DNA of 6,265 nucleotides. Source: Oligoflexia bacterium. GTDB taxonomy: Bacteria > Bdellovibrionota > UBA1018 > CAIMNF01. The notes beneath the pieces were generated by a model. It saw nothing but the letters and a program-made list of their open reading frames with translations. It was not told the origin of the DNA and made no database searches. Positions 4,870 to 6,265 of this stretch are shown here, in pieces; the stretch's first letter is position 1, and every line of letters starts with the position of its first letter. The translations under genes and the position numbers were made by a program. Location of the stretch: NCBI GenBank assembly GCA_903858975.1, contig CAIOKW010000009.1, forward strand, positions 1 to 6,265, read 5' to 3'.

Positions 4870-5463
4870 TTAAGGGATTCCGAAGAGTCGGTCTAAAATA
4901 ATGGCGGCAGCCGCCCTGACGGAAAGGTGGTTATAGCCATCCGCCCCAAGAGGTCCGTAGATCGGGCCCAAAAAGCGGTGAACCTCTGAATAAAATGCTG
5001 GAGCTACCCCCCAGCCGGTTCCGAGAACAATCACCTTTACCCCCGGCTCCGACTCTTCTTCCCATTTTTCCCGTGTTTGCTGGTAGTTCAGCTGATTTGG
5101 AAGCGGCCTTGCGTCGGGCATCGCCACCTCAAGCTTCAAGCCTGGATACCGAGCATTTAGGTCGGCTTTTACCTCATGAAAATAGGGTAACAATTGAACT
5201 CGCCCGAGCGCCTCGAAACGATCCGGATGCCACTCTTTACTCTTCCCCGTTTCCCAATGACCCAAGACCCGGTCCACCAGCGCTTTTTGCTCCAAGATAG
5301 GAGTAACGAGATAATAGTGATCCACTTCATAGGTACGGCAAGAACGGGAAATGTCATGAATATCAAGATTCGTAACGGAGGTTGTAATCAGATCTCCCTC
5401 TCGATTCGTGACGGGATAATGCAAGAGGACCACCGCGGTTTTATGCTTCGTTCGCTCTTTCAT
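4870..5463 (-). CDS. SPOUT-class SAM-dependent RNA methyltransferase (PF09936, TM1570-like)
   Basis: A predicted RNA methyltransferase of the TrmD-neighbour family (PF09936), whose target RNA I cannot state. Seen in the 197-residue protein: VTNLDIHDISRSCRTY (30-45), a family signature near the N-terminus; VLGTGWG (146-152), fitting a SAM-binding loop of the trefoil-knot fold; and YNHLSVRAAAAIILDRL (177-193), the C-terminal signature. I chose the ATG at 5463 because it overlaps the trmD stop as ATGA and has AAGGA eight bases upstream, the mark of translational coupling. An in-frame ATG at 5493 would add 10 residues and overlap trmD by 34 bp without a comparable ribosome-binding site. The gene is adjacent to trmD in several lineages, which suggests a linked role in tRNA or rRNA modification (inference). 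Confidence 0.88.
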   Translation of the reverse strand: MKERTKHKTAVVLLHYPVTNREGDLITTSVTNLDIHDISRSCRTYEVDHYYLVTPILEQKALVDRVLGHWETGKSKEWHPDRFEALGRVQLLPYFHEVKADLNARYPGLKLEVAMPDARPLPNQLNYQQTREKWEEESEPGVKVIVLGTGWGVAPAFYSEVHRFLGPIYGPLGADGYNHLSVRAAAAIILDRLFGIP

Positions 5464-6191
5464 GAACGCTTTCCTTTTTGATACTTTTCCCAAAGGTCTG
5501 GGCGTTTCGTTTGGGTTCGACTAAGGGATTCTTCTTTGCGCCACTTTTCAATTTTTGCGTGATTTCCAGAAAGCAAAACCTCAGGCACCGAACGCCCTAA
5601 AAATTCTCTAGGCCTCGTATATTGGGGAGCTTTTAAGAGACCGTCTTCCAAGCTATCGCTTCGAATGGAGTCCTCATTCCCCACTACACCGGGAATCAAT
5701 CGAATCACCACATCCGAAACGACCATCGCTGCAAACTCACCCCCCGTAAGGACATAGTCTCCGATCGACATTTCTTCATCCACACAGGCTTCAATGAACC
5801 GCTCGTCCACGCCCTCATAGTGACCACAGACCAAGATCAGATGAGAATAGCTCTGAGCAAGATCCTTAGCGCGTTCTTGAGTCAGACACTTTCCCTGGGG
5901 TGATAATAAAATAGTATAAGGACGGTCAAATCCAGGCTTTACCTTTTCCTCAAGACTCGTCACCGAGGACCATGCATCAAATAACACTTCCGACTTCAGA
6001 AGCATTCCTGCCCCTCCGCCGTAGACAATGTCGTCCACTGATTTATGTTTATCTTTAGCAAATTCCCGGAGCTGAACGAAAGAAAGCTCAATCTTGCCGC
6101 TCTCGCGCGCCTTTCCCACAAGACTATGGGAAAGCCCAGAATCAATGGAGTCAGGAAATAAGCTCAAATATGTAATTTTTTTCAGTGCCAT
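5460..6191 (-). CDS. trmD: tRNA (guanine-N1)-methyltransferase, m1G37
   Basis: Methylates N1 of G37 next to the anticodon, preventing +1 frameshifting; it works as a dimer with SAM held in a trefoil knot. The 243-residue length and motifs are standard: LSLFPDSI near the N-terminus, YGGGAGM at 57-63, LSPQGK at 96-101, CGHYEGVDERF at 122-132, SIGDYVLTGGE at 142-152, IPGVVGNEDS at 166-175 and PQYTRP at 189-194. R164 and D179 match the catalytic R154 and D169 of E. coli TrmD. The start is fixed by homology, since the conserved LFP begins at residue 11. There is no Shine-Dalgarno: the U-tract of a terminator ends three bases before the ATG. The gene's stop overlaps the next start by four bases. 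Confidence 0.97.
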   Translation of the reverse strand: MALKKITYLSLFPDSIDSGLSHSLVGKARESGKIELSFVQLREFAKDKHKSVDDIVYGGGAGMLLKSEVLFDAWSSVTSLEEKVKPGFDRPYTILLSPQGKCLTQERAKDLAQSYSHLILVCGHYEGVDERFIEACVDEEMSIGDYVLTGGEFAAMVVSDVVIRLIPGVVGNEDSIRSDSLEDGLLKAPQYTRPREFLGRSVPEVLLSGNHAKIEKWRKEESLSRTQTKRPDLWEKYQKGKRS

Positions 6192-6194
6192 TTT

Positions 6195-6228
6195 AAAAAA
6201 AAAGCCGAGGAATGAAACCTCGGCTTTT
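6195..6228 (-). terminator. Intrinsic terminator ending three bases before the trmD start codon
   Basis: GCCGAGG (6204-6210) pairs with CCTCGGC (6218-6224) around a 7-base loop, extended by four A-T pairs. On the minus strand it is followed by nine T (6203-6195), then AAA and the trmD ATG. On the plus strand only four T follow, so it acts mainly on transcripts entering from the right edge, presumably the upstream part of the same gene block. Confidence 0.85.
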
Positions 6229-6236
6229 CAACTTTC

Positions 6237-6249
6237 GGGATTAAATCCC
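6237..6249. repeat. 6-bp palindrome upstream of the trmD terminator
   Basis: GGGATT and AATCCC flank a single A. It lies 8 bp from the terminator stem. The minus strand of 6229-6265 carries early stops in two frames, so an upstream gene could end here, but too little is visible to call it. TTTAAT on the minus strand (6245-6240), overlapping the palindrome, resembles a -10 element. Operator, promoter or incidental palindrome cannot be separated. Confidence 0.3.
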
Positions 6250-6265
6250 AAACTTTATTCAATGA

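Noticed and set aside
4995..5300. Plus-strand open frame of about 100 codons opposite the SPOUT methyltransferase
   Set aside because: It lies wholly antisense to a well-supported gene, is proline-rich low-complexity, and has no recognisable domain or ribosome-binding site.
5464..5493. Longer start for the SPOUT methyltransferase
   Set aside because: It would overlap trmD by 34 bp and lacks a comparable ribosome-binding site. The ATGA overlap with AAGGA eight bases upstream at 5463 is much stronger.
6190..6265. An open frame on the minus strand through the terminator, ending inside trmD, as the tail of an upstream gene
   Set aside because: It would have to encode the terminator and overlap trmD, and the peptide matches nothing I recognise. 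Two other frames stop early in this stretch, a more natural end for an upstream gene.
1..6265. A defence system, biosynthetic cluster, mobile element or CRISPR array
   Set aside because: Every gene belongs to a known housekeeping, respiratory or stress family. No direct-repeat arrays, integrase, transposase or toxin-antitoxin pairs were seen on either strand.

Overview
The window looks like chromosomal housekeeping sequence from a Gram-negative bacterium of moderate GC content, most likely a Bdellovibrio-like or deltaproteobacterial lineage. The main clue is the order trmD, PF09936-type SPOUT RNA methyltransferase, rplS, rnhB, which is typical of Deltaproteobacteria/Bdellovibrionota and a few other deep lineages. 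In Gammaproteobacteria, rplS directly follows trmD. The taxonomic placement is inference; no rRNA or other marker is present. There is no mobile element, CRISPR array, tRNA or rRNA, and no stretch over 300 bases without a gene.

Layout. (1) Positions 1-1122, minus strand: a two-CBS-domain protein, then the N-terminal third of a CcoI/FixI-type copper P1B-ATPase that runs off the left edge. The two genes are 7 bp apart and probably form an operon. (2) 1123-1225: a divergent promoter region with a perfect 7+6+7 inverted repeat resembling an FNR/CRP operator. (3) 1226-1912, plus strand: an FNR-like regulator with the cysteines expected for a 4Fe-4S oxygen sensor. (4) 1911-1972: a terminator and a second palindrome at the 3' end of slyD. 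(5) 1971-2459, minus strand: a SlyD-type FKBP prolyl isomerase with a His-rich tail. (6) 2542-3606, plus strand: a cytoplasmic type I L-asparaginase, possibly from a leaderless mRNA. (7) 3613-6191, minus strand: transcribed in the order trmD, SPOUT methyltransferase, rplS, rnhB. (8) 6195-6265: an intrinsic terminator directly against the trmD start codon, and a small palindrome.

How the parts fit. The left block reads as an oxygen/copper respiratory module: an Fnr-type sensor beside a copper pump of the kind that supplies cbb3 oxidase, with a CBS protein (possible adenylate sensor) between them. The palindrome sits about 62 bp upstream of the predicted CBS-ccoI start site, the classical class I activator distance. 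It also lies just downstream of the predicted fnr start site, where binding would repress. The right block is translation and RNA maintenance: tRNA m1G37 methylation, a probable second RNA methyltransferase, ribosomal protein L19, and RNase HII.

The most unusual architecture is in the right block. One strong intrinsic terminator ends three bases before the trmD ATG. Another, with perfect 14-bp arms, lies inside the first 22 codons of rnhB. Both genes lack a Shine-Dalgarno sequence, unlike most of their neighbours. I see no clearly novel multi-gene system; the items of interest are regulatory.
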